64,000 nucleotides of DNA from Sulfurimonas gotlandica GD1 (GCF_000242915.1 NZ_AFRZ01000001.1:2170001-2234000); one strand, 5' to 3'; positions 1-9,533 are shown, numbered from the stretch's first letter. Notes: generated by a model from the letters alone, not told the origin. Translations and numbers: made by a program.

Positions 1-254
1 GTATCACCGTGTGGGTGATACTGACCAATAACATCACCAACAATACGAGCAGACTTCTTAAACTTTGCTCCATGAGAAAGGTTTAGTTTATCCATTGCGT
101 ATAATATTCTTCTGTGAACCGGCTTTAGTCCATCACGAACATCTGGTAAGGCACGACCTACGATTACACTCATTGAGTAATCAAGGTAACTGTTTTGAAG
201 TGTCTCTTCTATATTTATAGTTTGTATTTCGTCGTTGTTTAGCAAATCGCCCAT
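1..254 (-). CDS. gyrA: DNA gyrase subunit A, 5' part only
   Basis: N-terminal 84 residues of the type II topoisomerase subunit that cuts and rejoins DNA during negative supercoiling. The reverse strand reads [11 protein letters not shown], then the family signature [18 protein letters not shown] and [11 protein letters not shown], ending in YHPHGDT at the window edge, which is the start of the quinolone-resistance region. The Thr equivalent to C. jejuni Thr86 is present. The catalytic Tyr lies outside the window. The start is the ATG at 254-252; the ribosome site is weak. The gene diverges from amtB across a spacer of about 210 bases. Confidence 0.95.
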   Translation of the reverse strand, partial: MGDLLNNDEIQTINIEETLQNSYLDYSMSVIVGRALPDVRDGLKPVHRRILYAMDKLNLSHGAKFKKSARIVGDVIGQYHPHGD

Positions 255-383
255 ATAAAACACCTAGCTTTGTAAAATAAAATTCATTTATAATAGCTGA
301 TTAACCCTTAATATATTTGGAAAAGTAATTTTTTTTTATAAGAATTTTCATATATGTGAATTTGTGAGACCCTATGAATTAAC

Positions 384-437
384 TGATTAAAAATTAATCA
401 ACAATTTGATTAATAGCTTATAGTTAAGATGTATAAT
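384..437 (+). promoter_or_regulatory. Promoter and candidate operator of the first ammonium transporter
   Basis: TATAAT at 432-437 is a good -10 box about 28 bases before the amtB start codon. Upstream is an inverted repeat TGATTAA-AAA-TTAATCA (384-400) and a third half-site TTGATTAAT (406-414). The palindrome centre is 40 bases before the -10. The same palindrome at nearly the same distance precedes the second amt gene. Which protein binds is unknown; a nitrogen-responsive or CRP/FNR-type regulator is conceivable. Confidence 0.55.
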
Positions 438-465
438 TTTTGCATATAAACTATAAGGATAAATA

Positions 466-1719
466 ATGAAGAGATTCTATCTTGCTCTATTAGCGTTACC
501 GACATTGGTATTCGCAGAAGATACATTAAGCAGTGGTGATACTGCCTGGATGTTAGTTGCTACGGCTTTTGTAATGTTAATGACACCTGCAGGACTTGCG
601 CTGTTTTACGGTGGACTAACACGAAGTAAAAATGTACTTAATACTATAGGTATGAGTTTAGGTGCTTACGCAGTAGGTACTTTAGTATGGGTTATAGTTG
701 GCTACTCAATCGCGTTTGGTGATGGAGATATTATAGGTACTGGTAAGGTTATGTTATCTGGAATTACATCAAGTTCATTAACTGGTACTATCCCAGAACT
801 TCTGTTTGTTGCATTTCAAGGAACTTTCGCTGCAATAGCTGTAGCAATTGCTAGTGGTTCTATGATAGAGAGAGTTAAATTTTCTACATTTATGATATTT
901 GCAGCTTTATGGATTGTTGCTGTTTATGCACCTGTAACACACTGGGCATGGGGAGGTGGTACGACACTTAACTTTGGTGAGATGGACTTTGCCGGTGGTA
1001 CAGTTGTTCACTTAAATGCTGGTGTTGCCGGTTTTGTTGTTGCAATGATTCTTGGACGTAGAAAAGATTACGGTAAAGCTGCAATCAAACCTTTTTCTCC
1101 TGTATTAGTAGTACTTGGTGCTGCTCTTCTATGGTTCGGTTGGTTCGGTTTCAATGCTGGTTCTGAAGTTGCTGCTGATGGTACTGCTGCATCTGCGTTT
1201 CTTGTAACAAATGTTGCTGCATCTCTTGGTGTTATCGGTTGGATAGCTGTTGAGTGGTTAGTATACAAAAAAGCTACTTTAGTTGGTGGTGCTTCTGGTG
1301 CTGTTGCAGGTCTTGTTGCTATTACTCCTGCGTCTGGTTCTGCTGGTGTTGAAGGTGCAATTATTATCGGTCTGATTGGTGGTGCTTTAGGTTTTTATGG
1401 TGTTGCTAAACTTAAAACAATGTTCAAAGTTGATGACTCTTTAGACGCATTTTGGATTCACGGACTTGTTGGTATATGGGGTTCAGTTGCAACTGCTATA
1501 TTTATAGCTGACTATGCTATGCCTGAAAACTACAACATGGGTTCTCAGTTAGTATCTCAGTTTAGTGCAATTGGTCTTACAATTGTATATAGTGCTATTG
1601 TTACTGCGATTGTATTCTTTATTGCTTCTGCGATTACTGGTGGTGGCAGAGTTGATGAAGAGACTGAAAGCCGTGGTCTTGATGAAACAGTACATGGTGA
1701 AAAGGCTATAAACCTATAA
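466..1719 (+). CDS. amtB: Ammonium transporter, Amt/MEP family
   Basis: Inner-membrane trimeric channel for ammonium uptake. The 417-residue product begins with a signal peptide (MKRFYLALLALPTLVFAEDT), as in E. coli AmtB, followed by about 11 membrane helices. Conserved pore features are visible: THWAWGGG (the Trp near the binding site), DFAGGTVVH (Asp and the first His of the twin-His pair) and IHGLVGIWG (the second His). AGGATAA lies just before the ATG. It is followed by a weak hairpin and then glnK, so the pair is probably co-transcribed with partial termination between them. Confidence 0.95.
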   Translation: MKRFYLALLALPTLVFAEDTLSSGDTAWMLVATAFVMLMTPAGLALFYGGLTRSKNVLNTIGMSLGAYAVGTLVWVIVGYSIAFGDGDIIGTGKVMLSGITSSSLTGTIPELLFVAFQGTFAAIAVAIASGSMIERVKFSTFMIFAALWIVAVYAPVTHWAWGGGTTLNFGEMDFAGGTVVHLNAGVAGFVVAMILGRRKDYGKAAIKPFSPVLVVLGAALLWFGWFGFNAGSEVAADGTAASAFLVTNVAASLGVIGWIAVEWLVYKKATLVGGASGAVAGLVAITPASGSAGVEGAIIIGLIGGALGFYGVAKLKTMFKVDDSLDAFWIHGLVGIWGSVATAIFIADYAMPENYNMGSQLVSQFSAIGLTIVYSAIVTAIVFFIASAITGGGRVDEETESRGLDETVHGEKAINL

Positions 1720-1730
1720 CACTAAATCTA

Positions 1731-1757
1731 ACTCCCTTTGGGAGTAGAAATTTTTTT
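1731..1757 (+). terminator. Weak hairpin with T-run between amtB and glnK
   Basis: ACTCCC (1731-1736) and GGGAGT (1740-1745) pair around a 3-base loop, and seven T residues follow after a 5-base gap. The stem is short and the T-run is displaced, so partial read-through into glnK is likely. Confidence 0.4.
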
Positions 1758-1763
1758 AGGTAG

Positions 1764-2156
<393 letters not shown>

Positions 2157-2164
2157 TTCAAGCC

Positions 2165-2221
2165 AAACTGATTAAAATTTAATCAGTTTAAGAAAATACT
2201 GCACTTTTTTTAAGATATAAT
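2165..2221 (+). promoter_or_regulatory. Promoter and candidate operator of the second ammonium transporter
   Basis: An inverted repeat with 12-base arms, AAACTGATTAAA (2165-2176) and TTTAATCAGTTT (2178-2189), sits 39 bases (centre to -10) before TATAAT at 2216-2221. The core TGATTAA half-sites match those in front of the first amt gene. The repeat could also act as a weak terminator for glnK, but no T-run follows directly, and the matched spacing favours an operator. Confidence 0.55.
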
Positions 2222-2252
2222 TGCCCCTTTTACTTTCCAAAGGGGTATATAT

Positions 2253-3428
2253 ATGTTAGAAGCTGATTTTAAATACATCATCGACACTTTCTTCGCACTG
2301 TTTGCAATGGTGCTTATAATCTTCATGGTTCCTGGTTTTGCTATGCTTGAAGCAGGCCTTGTCCGCACAAAAAATGTTACTTCCGTTTTAACTATCAATG
2401 TTATGATCTACGCAGTTGCATCTATTGCATTTTTACTTATTGGTTACTCATTGGCATTTGGCTCTTGGGAAAATAACAGTATGAGCATCTGGGCTGCATT
2501 TATGTTTCAAATGGCATTCGTAGGTAAAACTATCAATATAATGAGTGGTGGTGTTAGTGAGCGTGTTCGTATATTCCCTTTAGCAATTTTCGCTGTTATC
2601 ATGGGTGCCTTTATATATCCGGCAATTGTAAATATAAGCTGGGGAGCTGATATGATAGCAGGTACATTCCTTGATATAGACATGCATGATCTTGCAGGTT
2701 CTACTGTTATTCACTCAACTGGTGGTTGGGCCCTTTTAGCTGCAATATTAATCATGGGCTCTCGTAAGGGTCGTTATGTAAATGGTAAAATTAGAGTAAT
2801 CCCTGCTTCTAATATTCCTTTAGTAGTTTTAGGTGCGTTTTTACTATGGATAGGTTGGTTTGGTTTCAATGGTGGTTCTGTTGGCTCAATCTCTAGCATT
2901 GAGAATGCTAATCTTGTTGCTAAGACTATCATGAATACAAATACAGCTGGACTTGCTGGTGCACTTATCGCAGGAATACTTATGTATGTGAGATACAAAT
3001 TATTTGATATCACTATGATCTTAAATGGTGCTTTAGGTGGGCTGGTTGCAGTTACTGCTGGACCTGATTTGTATAATATATATACACCTATTTTGATTGG
3101 TGCTATTGGTGGAGCATTAGTCGTCTTTGCAGTTCCTCTTTTTGATAAGCTAGAACTTGATGATCCTGTTGGTGCTCTTTCTGTTCACCTTGTAAATGGC
3201 ATCTGGGGAACTTTAGCAGTTGGAATCTTTGTAGATAATGTTTCATTTATGGCACAACTTAAAGGTGTTGTAGTTGTTGCAGTATTTGCATTCAGTGTTT
3301 CATTTGTTGTATTGTTTCTTATCAACAAGATTACAAGATTTAGAGCAGAAGATGATGCTCAACAAGAAGGTATGGATGTTAACGAGTGTGGTGTTGAAGC
3401 ATATCCAGAGTTCAAAAGAGCCATATAA
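2253..3428 (+). CDS. amt2: Second ammonium transporter, Amt/MEP family
   Basis: A 391-residue Amt paralogue without the cleavable signal peptide of the first copy; it begins directly in the first membrane helix (FFALFAMVLIIFMVPGFAMLEAG). The pore residues are kept: DLAGSTVIH (Asp and first His), SVHLVNGIWG (second His) and ISWG (binding-site Trp). Sequence outside the core differs strongly from the first copy, so it is a distinct subfamily and not a recent duplicate. GGGGTATATATATG gives the ribosome site. It has its own promoter and ends at a strong terminator. Confidence 0.93.
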   Translation: MLEADFKYIIDTFFALFAMVLIIFMVPGFAMLEAGLVRTKNVTSVLTINVMIYAVASIAFLLIGYSLAFGSWENNSMSIWAAFMFQMAFVGKTINIMSGGVSERVRIFPLAIFAVIMGAFIYPAIVNISWGADMIAGTFLDIDMHDLAGSTVIHSTGGWALLAAILIMGSRKGRYVNGKIRVIPASNIPLVVLGAFLLWIGWFGFNGGSVGSISSIENANLVAKTIMNTNTAGLAGALIAGILMYVRYKLFDITMILNGALGGLVAVTAGPDLYNIYTPILIGAIGGALVVFAVPLFDKLELDDPVGALSVHLVNGIWGTLAVGIFVDNVSFMAQLKGVVVVAVFAFSVSFVVLFLINKITRFRAEDDAQQEGMDVNECGVEAYPEFKRAI

Positions 3429-3453
3429 CCTATAATTTATACTAACTTTTCCA

Positions 3454-3477
3454 AGCCCAAACATGTTTGGGCTTTTT
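3454..3477 (+). terminator. Rho-independent terminator after the second amt gene
   Basis: A perfect 20-base palindrome (AGCCCAAACA paired with TGTTTGGGCT, 3454-3473) runs directly into five T residues. This is the clearest intrinsic terminator in the window and closes the nitrogen module. Confidence 0.85.
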
Positions 3478-3515
3478 AATACTTATGTAACACATAATTA
3501 GTTATTATCATACCT

Positions 3516-4259
3516 ATGATTAGACACAGCAGCTCATTTTTATTTTCTTTGATATTTCATGGAACTTTGGTACTAATACTATTTTTTACATGGAAAAATA
3601 TTCCATCGATGAGTAAGGTTGATTGTGAAAATAAAATTTGTGTGCAACTATGTGATGTAATAGTTGAAAAACCAGCTGTAAAACCTGCTCCAAAACCTGC
3701 TCCAAAACCAAAACTAAAACCTATTCCTAAAGAACTTACAAAACCAAAATTTAAACCAAAACCAATTGTTAAAAAGATAGAAATAGTAAAAGAAGTGCCT
3801 GTAGTTATGCCAGAGCTAATAAAAGAAGAGTCTGTTGTAGAAGTAGTTAAAGAAGAGATAGCAGAAGAAAAGCCTGTTGAAGCAACTCAAATAGTACAAG
3901 AGCAAATAATAGAAGAGCAGATAGTTCAAGAAGAGAGTATTGTTGAAGGCTTAGAAGCTAAACAAGTACGACTTGAACAAGAATACATGCAAGAACATAT
4001 TGCAAAGATAATTCAACTACTCCAAGATAATCTGTATTATCCAAGAAGAGCTAGAAAAAGAGGCACTGTAGGAGAGGTTATGGTTAAGTTTACACTATCT
4101 ACAGATGCGGTAGCTCATTCTATAAAAGTAGTTTCTTCAAATAGTGAAATACTAAGTCGTGCTGCAATAAAAACTATCGAAGAGCTGTCTGGAAAGTTTC
4201 CAAAACCAAGTGAAGTCTTAATCCTTCACGTCCCAATAAACTATAGTCTAAAGATGTAG
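3516..4259 (+). CDS. tonB: TonB-family energy transducer
   Basis: Couples the inner-membrane proton gradient to outer-membrane receptors. The 247-residue product has an N-terminal membrane anchor (about residues 8-25), a Pro/Lys-rich spacer with repeats of KPAPKPAPKPK (about 50-85), a Glu/Val-rich stretch, and a C-terminal TonB domain (about 160-247) with YYPRRARKRGTVGEVMVKF and the closing VPINYSLKM. No exbB or exbD lies nearby, so partners must be encoded elsewhere. No ribosome site is visible, and TATTAT at 3503-3508 places the predicted transcript start at the ATG itself. Confidence 0.88.
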   Translation: MIRHSSSFLFSLIFHGTLVLILFFTWKNIPSMSKVDCENKICVQLCDVIVEKPAVKPAPKPAPKPKLKPIPKELTKPKFKPKPIVKKIEIVKEVPVVMPELIKEESVVEVVKEEIAEEKPVEATQIVQEQIIEEQIVQEESIVEGLEAKQVRLEQEYMQEHIAKIIQLLQDNLYYPRRARKRGTVGEVMVKFTLSTDAVAHSIKVVSSNSEILSRAAIKTIEELSGKFPKPSEVLILHVPINYSLKM

Positions 4260-4261
4260 TT

Positions 4262-4423
4262 TTAATCTATAGGATTAAAATACTCTCTTGCTGATCCACA
4301 TCCTGGACATACCCAGTTGTCCGGTAAATCTTCAAAGGCTGTTCCTGCAGGAATCCCTGCTTTTTCATCCCCAATAGCTGGATCATATACCCATCCGCAA
4401 AAAACACATTTATACTTTTTCAT
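4262..4423 (-). CDS. Rubredoxin
   Basis: Small iron protein for one-electron transfer. The reverse strand encodes 53 residues beginning MKKYKCVFCGWVYDPAIGD. Both metal-binding pairs are present, CVFCGWVYDP and VCPGCGS, with the usual EDLPDNWVCP between them. The length is normal for rubredoxin. Its 3' end abuts the tonB stop codon on the other strand. In anaerobes and microaerophiles rubredoxin often serves oxygen or peroxide detoxification, but the partner here is unknown. Confidence 0.93.
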   Translation of the reverse strand: MKKYKCVFCGWVYDPAIGDEKAGIPAGTAFEDLPDNWVCPGCGSAREYFNPID

Positions 4424-4442
4424 GTTTAATCCTTTGTAATAT

Positions 4443-5543
4443 TTATTTAGTGTTTGGAATTTTTATTGTGACAGTTGTTTGAGAATTTTGTGATGTCACT
4501 TTTATGCTTGCATGCATAGATTCTTTTAGTATGTTAAATGCATTATACAGACCTAATCCTACAGCATTTTTTTCATCTTTTGTACTAACATATGGATCAA
4601 ATATTCTGTTTATTAAATCTTTATCTATTCCACCTGCATTATCAACAGCTTCGATATATGTATAATCTTTATTTTGTTTTGTAGATATTTTAATAAACTT
4701 TTTTATTTCATGAGGTGTTTTTTTAAAAGCTTCAATAGAGTTAGTATAGATGCTAATAAGGATTTTTACTAACTCATTTGGAAAATATAATATGTCTTGC
4801 TGATGTTGCAAATCTGTTTCAAGATTAATATGATTTGACTCAAATCTATCTTCTATTAGTTTTATGCTTTTATTTACTGTGTCATTAATATTATTAAGAG
4901 AAGTTGACTCTTCAATGTTAGAGATTTGACGAAACTCATCCAGTGTTTTTGAGAGTTCTTGCACTGCATTGTTTATGTTGTTAAGTGATCTGTCTAAATG
5001 TTCAGCCGTTAACTCATCAAACTCATAGGCAACAGCTATGTCCATTGTTATAGTACTAATGATTGATAGCGGTTGTCTCCACTGATGAGCTAGCATCTGA
5101 ACAGTCTCATTAACTGCCAGTAGTCTGTTTTGATTTAAAATAAGAGCGTCTTTGTGAGCATTCATAAACTGACTCTCTATTCTTACTTTTAAGTTGGTCA
5201 TATTCACTGGTTTGTTTAAATAGTCATTAGCTCCTGCTTCGAAACTTTTACGCAGTGTTTCATCACTAATGTCAGCAGTTATCATTATGATTGGTATATG
5301 ATTATAGTTTGGAGTTTGGCGAATGGTTCTACATGCTTCAATACCATCTATTTGTGGCATCATTACATCTAAAAGAATCATATCAATATTGTTTTTTTTG
5401 AGTATATCATAAGCTTGGAGTGCAGATGTTGCACTAAGGATAGATGTATACCCTTCATCTTCAAGCAGACCTTCTAGAACTAGTATATTAACTTTGTTGT
5501 CATCTACTATAAGAATGTTTTTTGAATAAAAATCCACTTGCAT
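4443..5543 (-). CDS. Response-regulator receiver fused to a histidine kinase
   Basis: A 366-residue cytoplasmic signalling protein with the domains in REC-then-kinase order. The receiver has ILIVDDNK, the phospho-acceptor region MILLDVMMPQIDG and NKPVN. It is followed by an H-box LAHQWRQPLSIIS (about residue 155) and an ATPase domain with YTNSIEAF, VDNAGGI and GLGLYNAFN. No membrane segment or other sensor domain is seen, so input probably comes by phosphorylation of the receiver. The start is put at the ATG at 5543, because AGGTG lies 6-10 bases before it; a GTG nine bases earlier has no ribosome site. No partner gene is adjacent. Confidence 0.85.
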   Translation of the reverse strand: MQVDFYSKNILIVDDNKVNILVLEGLLEDEGYTSILSATSALQAYDILKKNNIDMILLDVMMPQIDGIEACRTIRQTPNYNHIPIIMITADISDETLRKSFEAGANDYLNKPVNMTNLKVRIESQFMNAHKDALILNQNRLLAVNETVQMLAHQWRQPLSIISTITMDIAVAYEFDELTAEHLDRSLNNINNAVQELSKTLDEFRQISNIEESTSLNNINDTVNKSIKLIEDRFESNHINLETDLQHQQDILYFPNELVKILISIYTNSIEAFKKTPHEIKKFIKISTKQNKDYTYIEAVDNAGGIDKDLINRIFDPYVSTKDEKNAVGLGLYNAFNILKESMHASIKVTSQNSQTTVTIKIPNTK

Positions 5544-5728
5544 AACACTCACCTATTCAGAATTTTATGAACTCATTATACATAAAAAAAAGTTATTTCA
5601 AATTAAATATAAATAGTAGTAATAAATGAAATTTTTCATTAGTAACAAAAATGAGTTAAAGAAAAATAATAAGTATCTAAATAGACAGATTTAAAAGTGG
5701 TTTTTATTTGAAGTTTATAAGTGAAAGT

Positions 5729-5803
5729 TGGTGACCCCGAGGAGAATTGAACTCCTGTAACATGGATGAAAACCATGGATCCTAACCGCTAGACGACGGG
5801 GCC
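5729..5803 (-). tRNA. tRNA-Glu (anticodon TTC)
   Basis: The reverse strand folds as a cloverleaf. Acceptor GGCCCCG pairs with CGGGGTC, the D arm begins GTCTAGC, the anticodon loop TTTTCAT lies between CATGG and CCATG, and the T arm is AGGAG-TTCAATT-CTCCT. The 3' CCA is encoded. It is transcribed with the neighbouring tRNA-Lys, 14 bases apart. Confidence 0.95.
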
Positions 5804-5817
5804 AACTATTTGTAAAA

Positions 5818-5893
5818 TGGTGTCCTGTGATGGATTCGAACCATCGGCCACATCATTAAAAGTGACGTGCTCTACCAGCTGAGCTAACAAGAC
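5818..5893 (-). tRNA. tRNA-Lys (anticodon TTT)
   Basis: The reverse strand gives acceptor GTCTTGT paired with ACAGGAC, D-arm GCTCAGCTGGTAGAGC, anticodon loop CTTTTAA, T-arm GATGG-TTCGAAT-CCATC and an encoded CCA. It lies upstream of tRNA-Glu in the same transcript. Confidence 0.95.
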
Positions 5894-6035
5894 AAAAACA
5901 AACATCAATGTTTGTGGATGGGAATTATAGACAAATTGTTTTTTGATGTCAAGATATTTCACAAGGAATTATGAAATCTTTTTAAATTTGTAGTAATTAC
6001 TCATAAAAATAACTTTTTTTGGTAGAATATACATA

Positions 6036-6959
6036 ATGAATTATTATAGTTTTGAGTATCCGTATCTGATTTTTTTACTTATACCAATCATTTATTGTCT
6101 ATATAAATGTAAAGAGTATATGAAACCTATATATTTTGTGCATCTTCATTTTTTGTCTGCTAAAAAGAATTTTTTAAAGCTAGAATGGATTGTAAAAGTC
6201 CTAATATTTATATCTCTTTGTATTGCACTTGCATCTCCGATAGTTGTAGATAAATTAAGCCCAAATAATAGACATGGTAAAGATATAGTACTAGCGATTG
6301 ATGCAAGTGGTTCCATGAATTCATCAGGGTTTGACTTTGAAGATGAAGTAAGTGATGGTAAAAGACTTAGTCGGTTTGAGATAACAAAAATAATAGCGTC
6401 TGAGTTTATACAAAAAAGAATCAGTGATAATGTAGGAGTAGTCTTGTATGGAGACTTTGCTTTTATTGCCTCTCCTATTACATATGAGAAAGAGATAGTG
6501 ACTCAGATGCTAGGATACTTGACTCAAGGTATGGCTGGACAAAATACGGCGATAGGCGAAGCTATAGCTATGGGTGTCCGCTCATTTAAACACTCTAAGG
6601 CAAAAACTAAAGTTATTGTCCTTCTTAGTGATGGTGAACACAACAGTGGAAGCGTCTCACCCAAAGAAGCTACAGAGCTTGCAAAAGAGCAGGGTATTAA
6701 AATATATACTATTGCTATGGGGAATAAGGGTGAAGCTGATGAGGCACTGTTAGAGACTATTGCCAAAGATTCAAACGGTGAGTTTTTCAGTGCCAGTTCT
6801 GCAAAAGAGTTAAAAAATATCTATGATGAGATTGATAAACTGGAATCTTCAAACATAAAAAGCAGAGAGTATGTCTTAAAAAACTATTTTTATCAGATAT
6901 TTTTACTTCTTGCATCTGGACTGCTTCTATTTTTACTATACAGAGAGATAAAGAAATGA
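6036..6959 (+). CDS. BatA-like von Willebrand factor A membrane protein, set 1
   Basis: A 307-residue protein of the Bat (aerotolerance) family. It has two N-terminal membrane helices (about 11-25 and 50-67), a periplasmic VWA domain (about 85-275) and a C-terminal helix (about 283-302). The metal-binding MIDAS motif is complete: DASGS, a Thr in GQNTAIGEA and LLSDGEHNSG. It overlaps the next gene by ATGA, and the three genes that follow it in this set form one operon. No MoxR or DUF58 gene precedes this set. TAGAAT at 6023-6028 and the lack of a ribosome site suggest a leaderless message. The biochemical role of Bat proteins is not firmly known. Confidence 0.85.
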   Translation: MNYYSFEYPYLIFLLIPIIYCLYKCKEYMKPIYFVHLHFLSAKKNFLKLEWIVKVLIFISLCIALASPIVVDKLSPNNRHGKDIVLAIDASGSMNSSGFDFEDEVSDGKRLSRFEITKIIASEFIQKRISDNVGVVLYGDFAFIASPITYEKEIVTQMLGYLTQGMAGQNTAIGEAIAMGVRSFKHSKAKTKVIVLLSDGEHNSGSVSPKEATELAKEQGIKIYTIAMGNKGEADEALLETIAKDSNGEFFSASSAKELKNIYDEIDKLESSNIKSREYVLKNYFYQIFLLLASGLLLFLLYREIKK

Positions 6960-8401
6960 GTTTTTTATATCCTGAGTATTTTTGGCTTTTTCTATTTTTA
7001 GTAGCAGGGTTTATAAAGAAGGATTTTAGAGCTCTGCGTATTGTTGGTCTTGGATACATTGTTACTTTTGTTTTTATAGTTTTAGCTTTGACGCGTCCAG
7101 TAGTAGAGCAAGAACCGATAAAAAGTGAACAAGTGTTAAGTGATGTAGTAATAGCAGTTGATCTGTCTTACTCAATGCAAGCTATGGATGTTCCTCCTTC
7201 GAGACTTAAAAAAGCAAAAGAGATTTTAAAGAGTCTCATAAAGAGTGAACAAAAGAGTAGATTTGGGATACTTGGCTTTACTACAAATGCAATAATTCTC
7301 TCCCCAATGACAGAAGATAGTGAACTCTTGGAGCATCTCTTCAGCTCACTTGATGATAAGCTAATTATTACAAAGGGCAGTAGTATTATGCCGGCCTTAG
7401 AGTTAGCTAGAAAAATGTCTCAGTCAAAAAATCTAAGTATGGTCATATTAAGCGATGGAGCAGATGAGATTAGTTATGAAGATGAAGCAAAGTTTGCCAA
7501 AAAGAACTATCTTGTTGTAAATGTATTAATGCTTGCAACCAAGACTGGTGGAACTCTGATGCTCGAAAATGGTGAACTTTTAAAAGATGAGACTAACGAT
7601 ATAGTTGTAAGTAGAGAGAACTCTTCTATACAAGAAATCTCAGATGCTACAGGTGGAGTTTATACAAAAAGTTTTGATGACTTAGTAGATGCATTGCAAA
7701 ATCAAAAGAGTGATGATAAAAAATCTGAGACTACTATCATTAGAAATCTAGAACTATTTTACTACCTTATACTCTTAGCAATAATCTCGTTTTTAGTAAG
7801 CATTACGACTCTAAAGAGACATGTAGTGGCTCTTTTACTTATGTTTGGAATTAGCTTAGAAGCAAGTTTGTTGGAGTATTTTGAAGATAAAAACAATCTT
7901 GAATTTAAAAAAGCCAGTTCTTACTACAAAAGTGGAGAGTATGAAAAAGCACTAAACTCTTATGAGAGAGTAAAGTCTGCAAATGCTGAGTTTAAATCTG
8001 TTGTATTCTATAATATGGGTAATTCACTAGTAAGACTAAAAGAGTTTAAAAAGGCTAGAGAAGCTTACCTAAAGTCACTCACACTTAGTTACTCTAAAGA
8101 AGCAGATGAGAACCTATACTACATTAAAGAAGTAAGTGAGCAGATGCAGATGAGTACAGGGCAACAAAAAAGCGATAAGAAATCTTCAATGGCCAAAAAA
8201 GAGAACTCTAACAAAAAGAAAAAAGAGGGTGGCAGTTCAAATATGAAAGTAAGTGCCAGTGCCAGCAGCGGTGCTGAAGATAGCGGTAAAAAAACTTCTT
8301 CAGAGTCAAAAGTTGATTTGAACTCTGGAAAAGCTAAACTAAGCTCAAAGCAGTATGAACTAATTAATAGAAGGGGAGTTAATGAGAAGCAACCTTGGTA
8401 G
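6956..8401 (+). CDS. BatB/BatC-like fusion: VWA domain plus TPR, set 1
   Basis: A 481-residue protein. Membrane helices lie near residues 10-50, followed by a VWA domain with MIDAS motif DLSYS and VILSDGADE; the usual MIDAS Thr position reads KGSSIM, so Ser may replace it. A further helix lies near 262-280. Then come TPR-like repeats (about 315-395, ASSYYKSGEYEKALNSYERV and VFYNMGNSLVRLKEFKKAREAY) and a Lys/Ser-rich tail. It thus joins BatB and BatC of other bacteria. The last residues, EKQPW, are encoded in a 20-base overlap with the next gene, exactly as in set 2. Confidence 0.85.
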   Translation: MSFLYPEYFWLFLFLVAGFIKKDFRALRIVGLGYIVTFVFIVLALTRPVVEQEPIKSEQVLSDVVIAVDLSYSMQAMDVPPSRLKKAKEILKSLIKSEQKSRFGILGFTTNAIILSPMTEDSELLEHLFSSLDDKLIITKGSSIMPALELARKMSQSKNLSMVILSDGADEISYEDEAKFAKKNYLVVNVLMLATKTGGTLMLENGELLKDETNDIVVSRENSSIQEISDATGGVYTKSFDDLVDALQNQKSDDKKSETTIIRNLELFYYLILLAIISFLVSITTLKRHVVALLLMFGISLEASLLEYFEDKNNLEFKKASSYYKSGEYEKALNSYERVKSANAEFKSVVFYNMGNSLVRLKEFKKAREAYLKSLTLSYSKEADENLYYIKEVSEQMQMSTGQQKSDKKSSMAKKENSNKKKKEGGSSNMKVSASASSGAEDSGKKTSSESKVDLNSGKAKLSSKQYELINRRGVNEKQPW

Positions 8402-9485
8402 AATTTTTTTAATAATTTTAATCTTTTTAAGTCTGAATGCTTTTGCATCTACATACAAATGGAGTGTTAAATCAGATAAAGCAGAGGCTATGACAAACGA
8501 AGCAATATACTTAAAGTATGTCTGTGAGTATAGCGATGCAGCAGGACTTTATGTAATAGAATTTAACCCGGTAGTTGATAATGAAAAATACTCTATAGAA
8601 TTGCTTAGCGAGAGTGAGAATATTACAGATGGCAAAAAAATAAATGTTTTTGAGTTTATTGCATTTGTCAAAGTACCTGGAGAGATGAGCTTCATATTTG
8701 ATACAAGAATGAAAAAAACAAATAAAGACTCTATCCAAAATACTGTTTTAGGTCGTGATAATGCTGATTACGAAGAGTTTTCAACACGTTTTATAAGGCA
8801 AGAAGCTATAGTTGTAAATGTTAAACAAAGTAGTAGCGACCTTGTTGGAGAATTTGTTTTAAATGCAAAAAAAGACAAAGAGCAGTTAAAAGCCTTTGAG
8901 CCTTACCATCTTGAAATAAGCATAGCCGGAAGTGGAGATTTTAAACTTATAAAGCCTATCTTATTTGAGATAGATGGAGTTAAAATATTTTCTCAAAAAG
9001 TGATTCAAGATGTAAAGCTGACAAAAAATGGATATCAAGGTTCATGGAGTCAAAAGTTTGCTTTTGTAGGTGAAAAAGATTTCACAATACCAAAGTTAAG
9101 CATAGAATACTTTGATATAAAAGAGAAAAAAGCTAAAGAATTGATAGTAGAAGAGACACAAATAAAAATTACAAAGGCTTACAAAAAAGAAGAACTCTTA
9201 GATGTAGAGCAAAAGAGCTTTGAATTCAGTTATAACTTTATTTATTACATCTTAACTTTTATAGCAGGGTTTCTTTTTGCAAAGATAAATTTTAAAAGAG
9301 TAAAAAAACTAAACTTCGCAGATTCATCATTTCTTGCAAAAGTTGATAATGCAAAATCTTTTGATGAGTTGATGATAATTTTGGCTTTAAAAGATGCAAG
9401 AAAATATGAAAGCTTTATAAGAAAAGTAGAAACAAAAGAGATAAAATCTTTAAAAGAGGCAAAAAAAGCACTGATTAATGAGTAG
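8382..9485 (+). CDS. BatD-like membrane protein, set 1
   Basis: A 367-residue protein with a signal peptide (RIFLIILIFLSLNAFAST), a long extracytoplasmic region of beta-rich character, one membrane helix near residues 285-300 and a short cytoplasmic tail. The order after VWA/TPR genes and the general plan match BatD, and the N-terminus (NLGRIFLIILIFL) is parallel to the set 2 protein (NLGKIVLFLLLAQL). It is about 105 residues shorter than the set 2 copy, mainly in the exported part. AAGGGGAG precedes the ATG. A spacer of 48 bases leads to the lipoprotein genes. Confidence 0.75.
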   Translation: MRSNLGRIFLIILIFLSLNAFASTYKWSVKSDKAEAMTNEAIYLKYVCEYSDAAGLYVIEFNPVVDNEKYSIELLSESENITDGKKINVFEFIAFVKVPGEMSFIFDTRMKKTNKDSIQNTVLGRDNADYEEFSTRFIRQEAIVVNVKQSSSDLVGEFVLNAKKDKEQLKAFEPYHLEISIAGSGDFKLIKPILFEIDGVKIFSQKVIQDVKLTKNGYQGSWSQKFAFVGEKDFTIPKLSIEYFDIKEKKAKELIVEETQIKITKAYKKEELLDVEQKSFEFSYNFIYYILTFIAGFLFAKINFKRVKKLNFADSSFLAKVDNAKSFDELMIILALKDARKYESFIRKVETKEIKSLKEAKKALINE

Positions 9486-9533
9486 TTAAATTGTAATTAA
9501 CTAAAATGGTTTTCAACTAAAAAAGGAAATGTA

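Noticed and set aside
2580-2660. Apparent loss of the pore His in the second Amt (N where the first has H in THWAWG)
   Set aside because: That His is not the conserved twin-His. The true pair (DLAGSTVIH and VHLVNGIWG) is present in both proteins.
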